From the NCBI GenBank assembly GCA_019414345.1, contig DXMF01000046.1, positions 1 through 49,226 of the forward strand: a stretch of DNA of 49,226 bases. The letters are read 5' to 3'. Positions 24,791 to 34,081 of this stretch are shown here, piece by piece. Numbering within the stretch: position 1 is the first letter of the stretch; each line of letters starts with the position of its first letter. Under the pieces are notes generated by a model. It did not search any database and was not told where the DNA came from. It saw only the letters and a program-made list of their open reading frames with translations. The DNA comes from Collinsella sp. (GTDB lineage Bacteria > Actinomycetota > Coriobacteriia > Coriobacteriales > Coriobacteriaceae). The position numbers and the translations under genes were made by a program.

Positions 24791-26071
<1,281 letters not shown>

Positions 26072-26180
26072 GATTGTCCTTTCAAAAACGTGTCCCGGCG
26101 ACCGTTACCATTCCGCCAGGCTCTCTATGCAAGGGCACATCATAGCGCGTTAAACGAATATTCACACCCTTTCCGCAACT

Positions 26181-26299
26181 ACTCATTGGAGACAGACATA
26201 AACGACCAGACCCACTCATTGGGGACAGACTTAAATGACCAGCCGAAGGAACATTCCGGCATTTGGAGACTGGTCATTTAAGTCTGTCCCCAATGAGTG
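26181..26299. repeat. 30-bp perfect inverted repeat plus a flanking direct copy
   Basis: Arms 26213-26242 and 26270-26299 are perfect reverse complements around a 27-bp centre. A 29-bp sequence at 26181-26209 is a direct near-copy (26 of 29) of 26214-26242. The element lies between divergent metK and gltX and takes up much of the 326-bp gap at 26072-26397. It resembles a mobile palindromic (REP/MITE-like) element. No promoter with good boxes was identified in the rest. Confidence 0.85.
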
Positions 26300-26397
26300 T
26301 GTCCCAATGACTGAGTCGGTGCCCTTTGTGCGGAGGTGGGCATTGTTGCTTTATACTGGTGCGGTTAGACATCCATCCTGCAATCGAGGAGATTTCC

Positions 26398-27873
26398 ATG
26401 GCATCAGACGTTCGCGTCCGCTTTGCACCCTCACCGACGGGCAAGCTGCACATCGGCGGCGCCCGCACCGCTATCTATAACTGGGCTTTTGCCCGCGCAA
26501 ACGGCGGCACGTTCATCCTGCGCATCGACGACACCGACCCCACCCGTTCCACCGACGAGAATACGCAGATCATCCTGCGCGCCATGCGTTGGCTGGGCCT
26601 GGACTGGGACGAGGGCCCCGAGGTGGGCGGCGACTTTGGCCCCTATGCCCAGACCGAGCGCCTGGACCTGTACAAGCAGGCCGCCCAGCAGCTTTGGGAC
26701 GAGGGCAAGGCATATCCCTGCTTCTGCACCAAGGAGCAGCTCGAGGCCGATCGCAAGGCCGCGCAGGAGCGCAAGGACCCCTTCCAGGGCTATCAGCGCC
26801 GCTGCCGCGATCTGGATCCCGAGGAGGCACGCCGCCGCATCGAGGCCGGCGAGCCCTACGTCCTGCGCATCAAGGTGCCCGAGGACCGCGGCGACGTCGT
26901 CATCCACGATGCCGTCCACGGCGAGGTGACCTTCGATGCCAAGGAGCTCGACGACTTTGTCATCTTCCGCTCCGACGGCACGCCCACATACAACTTCGCG
27001 ACCGTCGTCGACGACGCCATGATGAAGATCACCCACGTCATCCGCGGCGATGACCACCTTTCCAATACTCCGCGCCAGGTCATGGTCTACGAGGCTCTCG
27101 GCGCGCCCGTGCCCACGTTCGCCCATATCTCCATGATTCTGGGCGCCGACGGCAAGAAGCTCTCCAAGCGCCATGGCGCCACCTCGGTGGAGGAGTACCG
27201 CGATGCCGGCTACCTGCCTGACGCGTTCGTCAACTATCTGGCGCTGCTTGGCTGGTCGCTCGACGGCGAGACCACGATCATCCCGCGCGATGTCCTGGCC
27301 AGCAAGTTCTCGCTTGACCGCATTTCCAAGAACCCGGCGACCTTCGACCCCAAGAAGCTCGACTGGGTCAATGCCGAGTACATCAACGGCATGTCCGACG
27401 CCCAGTTTGCCGATGAGATCATGGTCCCCGAGCTGCACGAGGCCGGCATGATCGAGGGTAACGTCGAGTACGGCGAGGACTGGATCGACGCGCTTGCCGC
27501 CATCGTCAAGCCGCGCACCAAGATGCCGGCCGACGCCGTGATCGTCGCCGCCCCCATCTTTGCCACGGCCGAGACGCTCGAGTATGACGAGAAGTCCGTT
27601 AACAAGGGCCTGGCCAAGGAAGGTATGGGTGCCATTCTGGACGCCGCCAAGGCCGCGCTCGAGGGTGTTACCGAGTGGTCCGCCGAGGCCATCGACGCCG
27701 CGCTTGAGCCGCTGCCCGAGCAGATGGATCTCAAGAAGCGCGTGGTGTTCCAGGCTGTGCGCGTCGCCGTCTGCGGCAACATGGTGAGCCCTCCGTTGGG
27801 CGAGACCATGGCGCTCGTCGGCCGCGACGATTGCCTGGCGCGTATCGACCGCGCCCGCACGATGGCGCTGTAA
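26398..27873 (+). CDS. gltX: glutamyl-tRNA synthetase
   Basis: 491-aa class Ic synthetase that charges tRNA with glutamate. The HIGH-type motif is FAPSPTGKLHIGGARTAIYNW (residues ~8-28) and the KMSKS-type motif is KKLSKRHGATSVEEY. LRIDDTDPTRSTDENTQII and HVIRGDDHLSNTPRQ are also typical. ATG at 26398 has GAGGAG upstream and starts just before the conserved fold. A terminator hairpin follows. A non-discriminating role cannot be judged from sequence alone. Confidence 0.96.
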   Translation: MASDVRVRFAPSPTGKLHIGGARTAIYNWAFARANGGTFILRIDDTDPTRSTDENTQIILRAMRWLGLDWDEGPEVGGDFGPYAQTERLDLYKQAAQQLWDEGKAYPCFCTKEQLEADRKAAQERKDPFQGYQRRCRDLDPEEARRRIEAGEPYVLRIKVPEDRGDVVIHDAVHGEVTFDAKELDDFVIFRSDGTPTYNFATVVDDAMMKITHVIRGDDHLSNTPRQVMVYEALGAPVPTFAHISMILGADGKKLSKRHGATSVEEYRDAGYLPDAFVNYLALLGWSLDGETTIIPRDVLASKFSLDRISKNPATFDPKKLDWVNAEYINGMSDAQFADEIMVPELHEAGMIEGNVEYGEDWIDALAAIVKPRTKMPADAVIVAAPIFATAETLEYDEKSVNKGLAKEGMGAILDAAKAALEGVTEWSAEAIDAALEPLPEQMDLKKRVVFQAVRVAVCGNMVSPPLGETMALVGRDDCLARIDRARTMAL

Positions 27874-27896
27874 CAGTCGCGCAAACGCATGTATCC

Positions 27897-27929
27897 GAGC
27901 CCCGCTCACCACGAGTGGGGCTCTTGTTT
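27897..27929 (+). terminator. gltX terminator
   Basis: Stem GAGCCCCGCTC/GAGTGGGGCTC (27897-27907, 27913-27923, one G-T pair) with a 5-nt loop, followed by TTGTTT. It lies 24 bp after the gltX stop. Confidence 0.8.
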
Positions 27930-27962
27930 CTAAAGACGTATGGGGTGGGAGGTACAGAGAGC

Positions 27963-30416
27963 ATGGCCGAGCAACTGTCGCTGTTTGGTTCGCCTGAGCC
28001 TAAGCAGGCTTCCGTAAAGCCTGTCCGCACGGCCGAGCAGGCCAAGCCCGCGCCTGCGCCCGAGCCCACGGCCGCCTACGCGAGCGTGGTCCTCGACATT
28101 CCTACCCGTGCGCTGTCCGAGCCTTTTGCCTACGGCATTCCGCGGTCTCTTGCCAACGAGGCCCAGATCGGCTCCACTGTCCTAGTTCATTTTGGCAACC
28201 GTGCTGCCGCGGGCTATATCGTCGACATTGCGTCTGGGCTGGGCGAGTTGCAAGGCAACAACGCCCTCGACCCCTCGCGCGTCAAGCCCATCGAGACCAT
28301 CCTCAGCAAACCGCTCTTTGGCGTCGAGGCCGCCCGCATTGCGCGTTGGATGAGCCGCGAGTATGTCGCGACGCTTTCCGAATGCCTGCGTCTGTTTTTG
28401 CCTCCGGGTGGCAGCCCGCGTGTCGTTAAGGGCGATGACGGGGCGTGGACGGTCGAGCGTCCCGCCGTCAAGCCTATCCAAAACCGCTGGGTGATGCTTA
28501 CGCCCGAGGGCTTTGACTATACGCCGCCCAAGACCGCAGTTCGCCAGCGTCAGCTCATCGAGGCGCTCCAGTGCGGACCGGTCACGACGCGCGACCTTAA
28601 CCTGCTCTATAACAGTATGTCGGCGACCATCAAGGCGCTCGAAAAACGCGGCGCCGTGGTGGTGGAGGAGCGTCGTGCCTGGCGTGGCTGCAGCGAGCAG
28701 ACCACGTTGTCCTCGGCAAGCGGCAAGGCACCTGTCGAGCTCACGAACGGCCAGCAGCAGGCGCTTGCGCAAATAGAGCGCGCCCGTCTTGACGCCCACG
28801 GCGACGTAGTCCTTGTCGACGGCGTCACCGGATCCGGTAAAACCGAGGTCTACCTCTCCGCTATCGAGCGCGTGCTCGAGGCCGGCCGTTCAGCGTGCGT
28901 GCTTGTGCCCGAGATCTCGCTGACGGCCCAAACCGTCGGCCGCTTCCGCTCGCGCTTTGGCGAGACGGTCGCTGTGTTCCATTCGCGCCTTTCTGCCGGT
29001 GAGCGCCTAGACCAGTGGGATATGGTCGCCAGCGGTGCCGCACGCGTGGTCGTGGGCGCCCGCTCGGCGCTCTTTTGCCCGCTCAGCGACCTGGGCCTCA
29101 TCATCATCGACGAGGAGCACGAGACCAGCTATAAGCAGGGTTCCAGCCCGCGCTACCATGCGCGCGAGGTGGCGGCCGAGATGGCGCGTCGCTATCGCTG
29201 CCCGCTCGTGTTGGGCTCGGCTACGCCTTCTGCCGAGGCCCTCGATCGCTGCCGCCGCGGCACGTATAACGGCGCCACCTGGACGCGTGTCGAGATGCCC
29301 GAGCGCCCGGGACACGCCGTGCTGCCCGAGGTTCGCATTGCCGACCTGCGCCGCGAGTTCTCGCACGGCAGCCGCTCCATGTTCTCAATACCGCTGATGG
29401 AAGGCTTGGAACGCGTGGTCGAGCGTCGCGAGAAGGCCGTGCTGCTGCACAACCGCCGCGGTTTTGCGCCGTTTTTGATGTGCCGCGAGTGCGGCTGCGT
29501 CCCCACCTGCAACCACTGCTCCACCGCGCTCACGTATCACGAGCGCACGCATTCGTTGCAGTGCCATACCTGCGGTTCGTCCTGGCGCGTGCAGCCCTAT
29601 CCGGCGCCCACGAGCCGTTGCCCCAAATGCGGCAGTCGCTACCTGGCAAAAATGGGCCTAGGCACGCAGCAGATCGAGGACGCCTTGCGCCAGATGCTGC
29701 CCGAGGATGTCGCCATCATTCGCATGGACGCCGATTCCACGCGTGGCAAGGACGCGCACAAGAAGTTGCTTGAACAGTTCGATGCCGCCGATTGCGCGGT
29801 GCTGCTGGGCACCCAGATGATCGCCAAGGGCCTCGACTTTCCCGAGGTTACCCTTGTGGGCGTGGTCAATGCCGACTTTGCATTAAAGCTACCCGATTTT
29901 AGAGCGGGGGAGCGCGCTTACGATTTGCTGGAGCAGGTCGCCGGCCGTGCCGGGCGCGGCGATCGCCCTGGCGAGGTCATTATCCAGACCTATTTGCCCG
30001 AGGACCCGGTCATTCGCGCCGTTGCCGAGCATGATCGCTCGATCTTTACCGACTACGACTTGGACCAGCGTCGCGAAGCGCTGTATCCGCCGTTTGTGCG
30101 CCTGGTTAACATTTTGGTGTGGTCGGCGAATCGTGACGAGGCGCAGGATTACATTGGGCGCATCGCAAAGTTGCTCAAGCGCCGCTGGCACGCCGCCGCG
30201 CCTGATTTTTTGCGGGTGGGGAGCGCTGTGCCGCAGGTGCTGGGCCCGGCTTCGTGTGTAATCGAGAGAGCCAAGGACCGTTATCGCTTCCACCTGCTTG
30301 TGAAGTCGCCCGTGGGGTACCATGTCTCTGACGATATCGACGCCTGCCTCAAAGAGGCGGGCTCCGCGCGTGGCGTGAGCGTGAGCGTTGACGTCGACGC
30401 CTATGATTTGATGTAA
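27963..30416 (+). CDS. priA: primosomal protein N' (replication restart helicase)
   Basis: 817-aa PriA. The N-terminal DNA-binding region (~40-220) has VVLDIPTRALSEPFAYGIP. The helicase core has Walker A VDGVTGSGKTEVYL, Walker B IIIDEEHETSYKQ, and VLGSATPS. The zinc region is complete, with CRECGCVPTCNHC and CHTCGSSW, then CPKCGS (eight Cys). GTQMIAKGLDFPEVTLVGV and EQVAGRAGRGDRPGEV close the helicase core. ATG at 27963 gives a short unstructured N-terminus. It is the first gene of a priA-def-fmt-rsmB row, 18 bp before def. Confidence 0.95.
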   Translation: MAEQLSLFGSPEPKQASVKPVRTAEQAKPAPAPEPTAAYASVVLDIPTRALSEPFAYGIPRSLANEAQIGSTVLVHFGNRAAAGYIVDIASGLGELQGNNALDPSRVKPIETILSKPLFGVEAARIARWMSREYVATLSECLRLFLPPGGSPRVVKGDDGAWTVERPAVKPIQNRWVMLTPEGFDYTPPKTAVRQRQLIEALQCGPVTTRDLNLLYNSMSATIKALEKRGAVVVEERRAWRGCSEQTTLSSASGKAPVELTNGQQQALAQIERARLDAHGDVVLVDGVTGSGKTEVYLSAIERVLEAGRSACVLVPEISLTAQTVGRFRSRFGETVAVFHSRLSAGERLDQWDMVASGAARVVVGARSALFCPLSDLGLIIIDEEHETSYKQGSSPRYHAREVAAEMARRYRCPLVLGSATPSAEALDRCRRGTYNGATWTRVEMPERPGHAVLPEVRIADLRREFSHGSRSMFSIPLMEGLERVVERREKAVLLHNRRGFAPFLMCRECGCVPTCNHCSTALTYHERTHSLQCHTCGSSWRVQPYPAPTSRCPKCGSRYLAKMGLGTQQIEDALRQMLPEDVAIIRMDADSTRGKDAHKKLLEQFDAADCAVLLGTQMIAKGLDFPEVTLVGVVNADFALKLPDFRAGERAYDLLEQVAGRAGRGDRPGEVIIQTYLPEDPVIRAVAEHDRSIFTDYDLDQRREALYPPFVRLVNILVWSANRDEAQDYIGRIAKLLKRRWHAAAPDFLRVGSAVPQVLGPASCVIERAKDRYRFHLLVKSPVGYHVSDDIDACLKEAGSARGVSVSVDVDAYDLM

Positions 30417-30434
30417 CAACCCGAAAGGATGGCC

Positions 30435-30971
30435 ATGGAAGCCAACGGAATCGTACTTTCGCCCGACCCTCGTCTGCGTCAGGAGTGCGCCGTCATCGAG
30501 GAGATCACCCCGGCGATCGAGGCACTCGCCGAGAAGATGAAGAAGATGATGTTCGAGAACGGCGGCTGCGGCCTGGCTGCCCCACAGATTGGCGAGCTCA
30601 TCCAGCTCGTCACCATCGACTGCGACTACAGCGACAAGAACGACTACGACCCCTACGTGCTCATCAACCCCGTGATCGTGGAACAGAGCGACCATCTGGT
30701 GCCGTTTAGCGAGGGCTGCCTTTCCATCCCCGGCATTAGCTGCGAGATCGAGCGTCCCGATCATGTCGTCGTCGAGGCGTATGACCTGGATGCCAACCTG
30801 ATTCGCTACGAGGCGTCGGGCGATCTGTTCTGCGTGTGCCTGCAGCACGAGATCGATCACCTGCACGGCAACACCATGTTCGAGCGACTAAAGCCGATGC
30901 AGCGGATCAAGGCAGTCAAGGAGTACCAGGACGCCCTGGCCCGCGGCGCTCGACCGGGCGAGACGGAGTAG
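30435..30971 (+). CDS. def: peptide deformylase
   Basis: 178-aa metal hydrolase that removes the N-formyl group from new proteins. Three motifs are present: GGCGLAAPQIG, EGCLSIPG with the metal Cys, and QHEIDHLHG with two metal His and the catalytic Glu. ATG at 30435 is preferred because AAAGG lies 6 bases upstream; ATG at 30429 directly abuts that site. fmt follows 320 bp later, so the two opposing activities on formyl-methionine are neighbours. Confidence 0.96.
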   Translation: MEANGIVLSPDPRLRQECAVIEEITPAIEALAEKMKKMMFENGGCGLAAPQIGELIQLVTIDCDYSDKNDYDPYVLINPVIVEQSDHLVPFSEGCLSIPGISCEIERPDHVVVEAYDLDANLIRYEASGDLFCVCLQHEIDHLHGNTMFERLKPMQRIKAVKEYQDALARGARPGETE

Positions 30972-30979
30972 GTTTGTCC

Positions 30980-31075
30980 GTCCCCGGGGCGCCCGCCTAT
31001 ATCATCCCGTGCTCAAACATTCTCGCTGCGCTGCGAAACTGCGCGCGGGACGATATAGGCGGGCGCTCCGGGGAC
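30980..31075. repeat. 30-bp inverted repeat (28/30) between def and fmt
   Basis: Arms 30980-31009 and 31046-31075 pair with two mismatches around a 36-bp centre; each has a GTCCCCGG-type outer end. It begins 8 bp after the def stop and may terminate def or be a mobile palindrome. The rest of the 30972-31291 gap (~31150-31260) is unusually T-rich and shows no supported gene. Confidence 0.8.
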
Positions 31076-31291
31076 TACGTTGACGCTGCTTGTCTCGCCC
31101 GGGTGCCGTCGGGCCAGGGAAGGGCGTCTTCGCTGATAGGTGCTTTGTTGGGAGGGCTGCTTTTATGCGGCTCTTTCTTTGTTTTTGGTATATTTGTCTT
31201 TGTTGAACTGTTCTTGCGGCTGGGTGCGCTTGCGACCTGGAACGCTTTTTTGTAGCCGTCTCGGCTCGTTATTGAGAGGAGACTAACTTTT

Positions 31292-32212
31292 ATGCGTATT
31301 GTGTTTATGGGTACGCCTGATTTTGCTGTGCCTTCGTTGACTTCGCTTGTTGCGGCTGGGAATGAGATTGCGCTTGTTGTTACTCGTCCTGATGCTGTTC
31401 GTGGGCGTGGTAAGAAGCTTGAGCCTTCTCCTGTTAAGGCTAAGGCGCTTGAGCTGGGGTTGCCGGTTGTTGAGGCTGATCGTATGACGGCCGAGGTTGT
31501 TGAGGCGCTCAAGGTTGCGCAGGCTGATATTTTCTGCGTGGCTGCTTATGGCTGCATTTTGCCCGATGAGGTGCTGCATATGGCGCCGCTTGGTATTGTG
31601 AATGTTCATGCTTCGCTTCTGCCGCGTTGGCGTGGCGCTGCTCCCATTCAGCGTGCCATTCTTGCTGGTGATGAGGTTGCCGGCGTTTCCATTATGCGTA
31701 TTGGACATGGCGTGGATACGGGCGCTTATTGCGCGCAGGTGTCTACGTCGGTTGCCGGTAAGCATGCCGAGGCACTGACGATGGAGCTTGGCGAGCTGGG
31801 TGGTAAGCTGCTGGCCGATACGTTGCCCTCGCTTGCCGATGATACAGCGGTGTGGACCGAGCAGGATGAGTCGCTCGTCACGCATGCTGCCAAGATTTCT
31901 AAGCAGGAGATGCGTCTGGATCCGCAGATGGGGGCGCTCGATTGCGTGCGCCACGTGCTGGCTTCGTCCGACACCGCACCTGCTCGCTGCGTGATTGCCG
32001 GTAAGACGGTGCGCGTACTCGATGCTGCGCCGGCCGATGTGTCGCTTGGCGAGGGCCAGGTGCTTGTTAAGGCCAAGCGCGTTTACCTGGGGCTTTCCGA
32101 CGGTGACGTTGAGCTGCTCGAGGTTAAGCCCGATGGCAAGCGTGCTATGGATGCTTCTGCTTGGGCTGCCGGACTGCAGGGCGCCGACCTTACGTGGGGT
32201 GTTTTGTCATGA
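31292..32212 (+). CDS. fmt: methionyl-tRNA formyltransferase
   Basis: 306-aa enzyme that formylates initiator Met-tRNA. The start MRIVFMGTPDFAVPSLTSL, ALELGLPVVEADRM, the catalytic block VAAYGCILPDEVLHMAPLGIVNVHASLLPRWRGAAPIQ (Asn, His) and GVDTGAYCAQ are canonical, and the C-terminal half fits the family's tRNA-binding domain. GAGAGGAG lies upstream. The first ~150 codons use many T-ending codons, unlike the rest of the window. The stop overlaps the rsmB start by 4 bp. Confidence 0.96.
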   Translation: MRIVFMGTPDFAVPSLTSLVAAGNEIALVVTRPDAVRGRGKKLEPSPVKAKALELGLPVVEADRMTAEVVEALKVAQADIFCVAAYGCILPDEVLHMAPLGIVNVHASLLPRWRGAAPIQRAILAGDEVAGVSIMRIGHGVDTGAYCAQVSTSVAGKHAEALTMELGELGGKLLADTLPSLADDTAVWTEQDESLVTHAAKISKQEMRLDPQMGALDCVRHVLASSDTAPARCVIAGKTVRVLDAAPADVSLGEGQVLVKAKRVYLGLSDGDVELLEVKPDGKRAMDASAWAAGLQGADLTWGVLS

Positions 32213-33609
32213 GCAAGTTGTCTCCTGCGCGCAAGCTTGCGCTCGATGTGTTGATGGAGGCCGATCGCCGTGGCATGTACGCGCGCGACGTGCTGTCCTC
32301 CCGTGCTTCCGCCAAGGCCATTGACCAGCGCGATTCTGCTTTTGCCGCGCGTTTGGCGCTCGGCGTTGCCGCCACGCAGGGCATTTTGGATGAGTTGCTT
32401 GACCAGTTTCTGGATAAGCCCAAAAAGGTCGCGTCGCGTGTGCGCATGGCGCTTCGCATCTCGGCCTTTGAGATGCTCTACCTGCATACACCGGGTCGCG
32501 TTGCCGTGAGCCAGGGTGTTGAGCTGGTGCGCAGCGGCGCTAAGTCTGCCGCTGGCCTGGCTAACGCGGTGCTGCACAAGGTTGCGGACAACGTTGAGGA
32601 TTTTGCCACGGCGTCTGACGTGGATGAATCCGAGCGTCGCCTGGTTCGCCTGTCACGTTTGATGGGTCTGCCGCGCTGGCTCTGCGCTCGCATTATGGTG
32701 TCGTTCGACACGCCCGAGGGCGCGCTCAACTTTGCCGGCAATCTGGCGCCCGCGCCGCTCGCCCTGCACGAGAATGCCTTTGCGACCAAGGTCGATCCGT
32801 ATATCTCACAGCTCGTCGCGCCCGTTTTTCCGGGTTGCCATGCACCGGTCGACGCTCAGGTTACCGTTGCTTCGGGCGTGTTTGAGCGCGCGGCGGCAGT
32901 GGCCTCGGACCTCAACGCTCAGCTTATCGCTACTGTGGCGACACGTCCCGGGCGTTGCCTGGAGATTGGCGCCGGTCGCGGCACCAAGACCTATGTGATG
33001 ATGTGCCAGGCCAAGCGCGCCGGGTACGAGCGTCAACATACGGCGCTCGATCTGCATGATCGCAAGTGCGATCAGAATCTCGCGCGCCTGCATAAGGCGG
33101 GTATTACGGGTGTACGTACGGTCTCGGGCGATGCCTGCGAGCTCAATGAGGTGCTCACTTCGTTTGATGCCATGCTCGGTGAGCCCGCTCTATTCGACAC
33201 CGTGTTTATCGATGCGCCGTGCTCTGGCACTGGCACCATGCGCCGTCACCCCGAGATACCGTGGCGTCTGACCGAGAACGACGTTACGACTGAGCTGCCC
33301 AAGCTACAGCTGACGATGCTCAAGGAAGCAGCCGCGCGCGTTGCTGCCGGCGGCGAGCTTATTTATGCCACCTGCTCGGTTTTTGATGAAGAGAACGTGC
33401 AGGTCGTGGATGCCTTCCTAGCCTCACCCGAGGGCGCCGGCTTTACCGTGGCGCCGCTCTCCGAAGCTCAGATTCTGCAGCTTCCCGATTTCGCGCAGGC
33501 CAAGAAGCTTGTCGCCGTGCGCCAGAACGATCGAGGCCTCTTCCAAAGCGTACCGGTAAACGCCGACTCCTACGACGGTCACTTCTGCGCCAGGCTAGTC
33601 CACAAGTAA
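32209..33609 (+). CDS. rsmB: 16S rRNA (cytosine-967-C5) methyltransferase
   Basis: 466-aa RsmB/Sun-type RNA methyltransferase. Residues ~5-150 form the NusB-like RNA-binding domain (SPARKLALDVLMEADRRG, LGVAATQGILDELL). The Rossmann domain has CLEIGAGRGTKTYVMM for SAM, the first conserved Cys in DAPCSGTGTMRRHPE and the catalytic one in YATCSVFDEEN. ATGA overlap with fmt supports ATG at 32209. A 39-bp palindrome begins 10 bp after its stop. Confidence 0.92.
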   Translation: MSKLSPARKLALDVLMEADRRGMYARDVLSSRASAKAIDQRDSAFAARLALGVAATQGILDELLDQFLDKPKKVASRVRMALRISAFEMLYLHTPGRVAVSQGVELVRSGAKSAAGLANAVLHKVADNVEDFATASDVDESERRLVRLSRLMGLPRWLCARIMVSFDTPEGALNFAGNLAPAPLALHENAFATKVDPYISQLVAPVFPGCHAPVDAQVTVASGVFERAAAVASDLNAQLIATVATRPGRCLEIGAGRGTKTYVMMCQAKRAGYERQHTALDLHDRKCDQNLARLHKAGITGVRTVSGDACELNEVLTSFDAMLGEPALFDTVFIDAPCSGTGTMRRHPEIPWRLTENDVTTELPKLQLTMLKEAAARVAAGGELIYATCSVFDEENVQVVDAFLASPEGAGFTVAPLSEAQILQLPDFAQAKKLVAVRQNDRGLFQSVPVNADSYDGHFCARLVHK

Positions 33610-33618
33610 TACGGGCCC

Positions 33619-33704
33619 AAGGGTAGCTAATTTGGGACGGGGCTTTTTTAACTACCCGGCCTGCAGGGTAGTTAAAAAAGCCCCGTCCCAAATTAGCTAC
33701 CCTT
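33619..33704. repeat. 39-bp perfect palindrome between convergent genes
   Basis: Arms 33619-33657 and 33666-33704 are perfect reverse complements with an 8-bp centre. They carry internal runs of six T or A. It lies directly after rsmB and before the terminator of the leftward FmdB-like gene, so it could end rsmB transcription, but its length is far beyond a normal terminator. Confidence 0.9.
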
Positions 33705-33718
33705 AGCGCAAAGAATTA

Positions 33719-33746
33719 GCCCCGCGATCGGTGTTGATCGCGGGGC
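33719..33746 (-). terminator. hairpin after the FmdB-like gene
   Basis: 11-bp perfect stem GCCCCGCGATC/GATCGCGGGGC with a 6-nt loop, followed on the minus strand by TAATTCTTTG. It lies 10 bp past the stop of the leftward gene. Confidence 0.7.
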
Positions 33747-33756
33747 CGCGTTGTTT

Positions 33757-33993
33757 CTAGTGGCTATGCGGGCAGTTGGCGCAGCAGCCGCTCGTGGCGC
33801 TGGTGCTGGAGCCGCCGCTGCGTTGGTCGGTGTTGTAGAAACCGCTGCCGTCGAACTTAATGCCGCTGGCCGAGAACGTCTTGGATGCCGGGGCGCCGCA
33901 GCTGGGGCATACGACCTCGGGCGTCTCGGACATGGGGTGCTCAACTTCAAACACGTTGCCGCAACTCGTGCACTTGTAATCGTAGCGCGCCAT
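33757..33993 (-). CDS. FmdB-family zinc-ribbon protein
   Basis: 78-aa small protein. The N-terminal ribbon YDYKCTSCGNVFEV plus VVCPSCGAP supplies four Cys for one zinc ion, as in the FmdB/CxxC_CxxC_SSSS regulatory family; SGIKFDGSGFYNTD is the typical follow-up. The tail is Gly/Ser-rich and ends with CCANCPHSH, which could bind a further metal. GGAAG precedes ATG at 33993. Function in this family is poorly known; it may be regulatory. Confidence 0.85.
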   Translation of the reverse strand: MARYDYKCTSCGNVFEVEHPMSETPEVVCPSCGAPASKTFSASGIKFDGSGFYNTDQRSGGSSTSATSGCCANCPHSH

Positions 33994-34015
33994 AATACTT
34001 CCTTTTCAGCACAAA

Positions 34016-34037
34016 GCGGGCAGATCGCTCTGCCCGC
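34016..34037 (-). terminator. hairpin after the GH13-GH77 gene
   Basis: 9-bp perfect stem GCGGGCAGA/TCTGCCCGC with a TCGC loop; on the minus strand TTTGTG follows. It lies 45 bp past the stop of the leftward fusion gene and marks the end of the glycogen cluster. Confidence 0.7.
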
Positions 34038-34081
34038 AAAAATTCAAACAGCTGTAACTGTACCCTATATCGTGGGTTTTA

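Noticed and set aside
26072..26180. SAM riboswitch in the metK leader
   Set aside because: No SAM-aptamer core was recognisable; the gap is dominated by a palindromic repeat.
31101..31255. Possible small hydrophobic membrane peptide (ends with LLLCGSFFVFGIFVFVEL)
   Set aside because: Only a GTG start without ribosome site, located in a T-rich leader that would code hydrophobic residues by chance.
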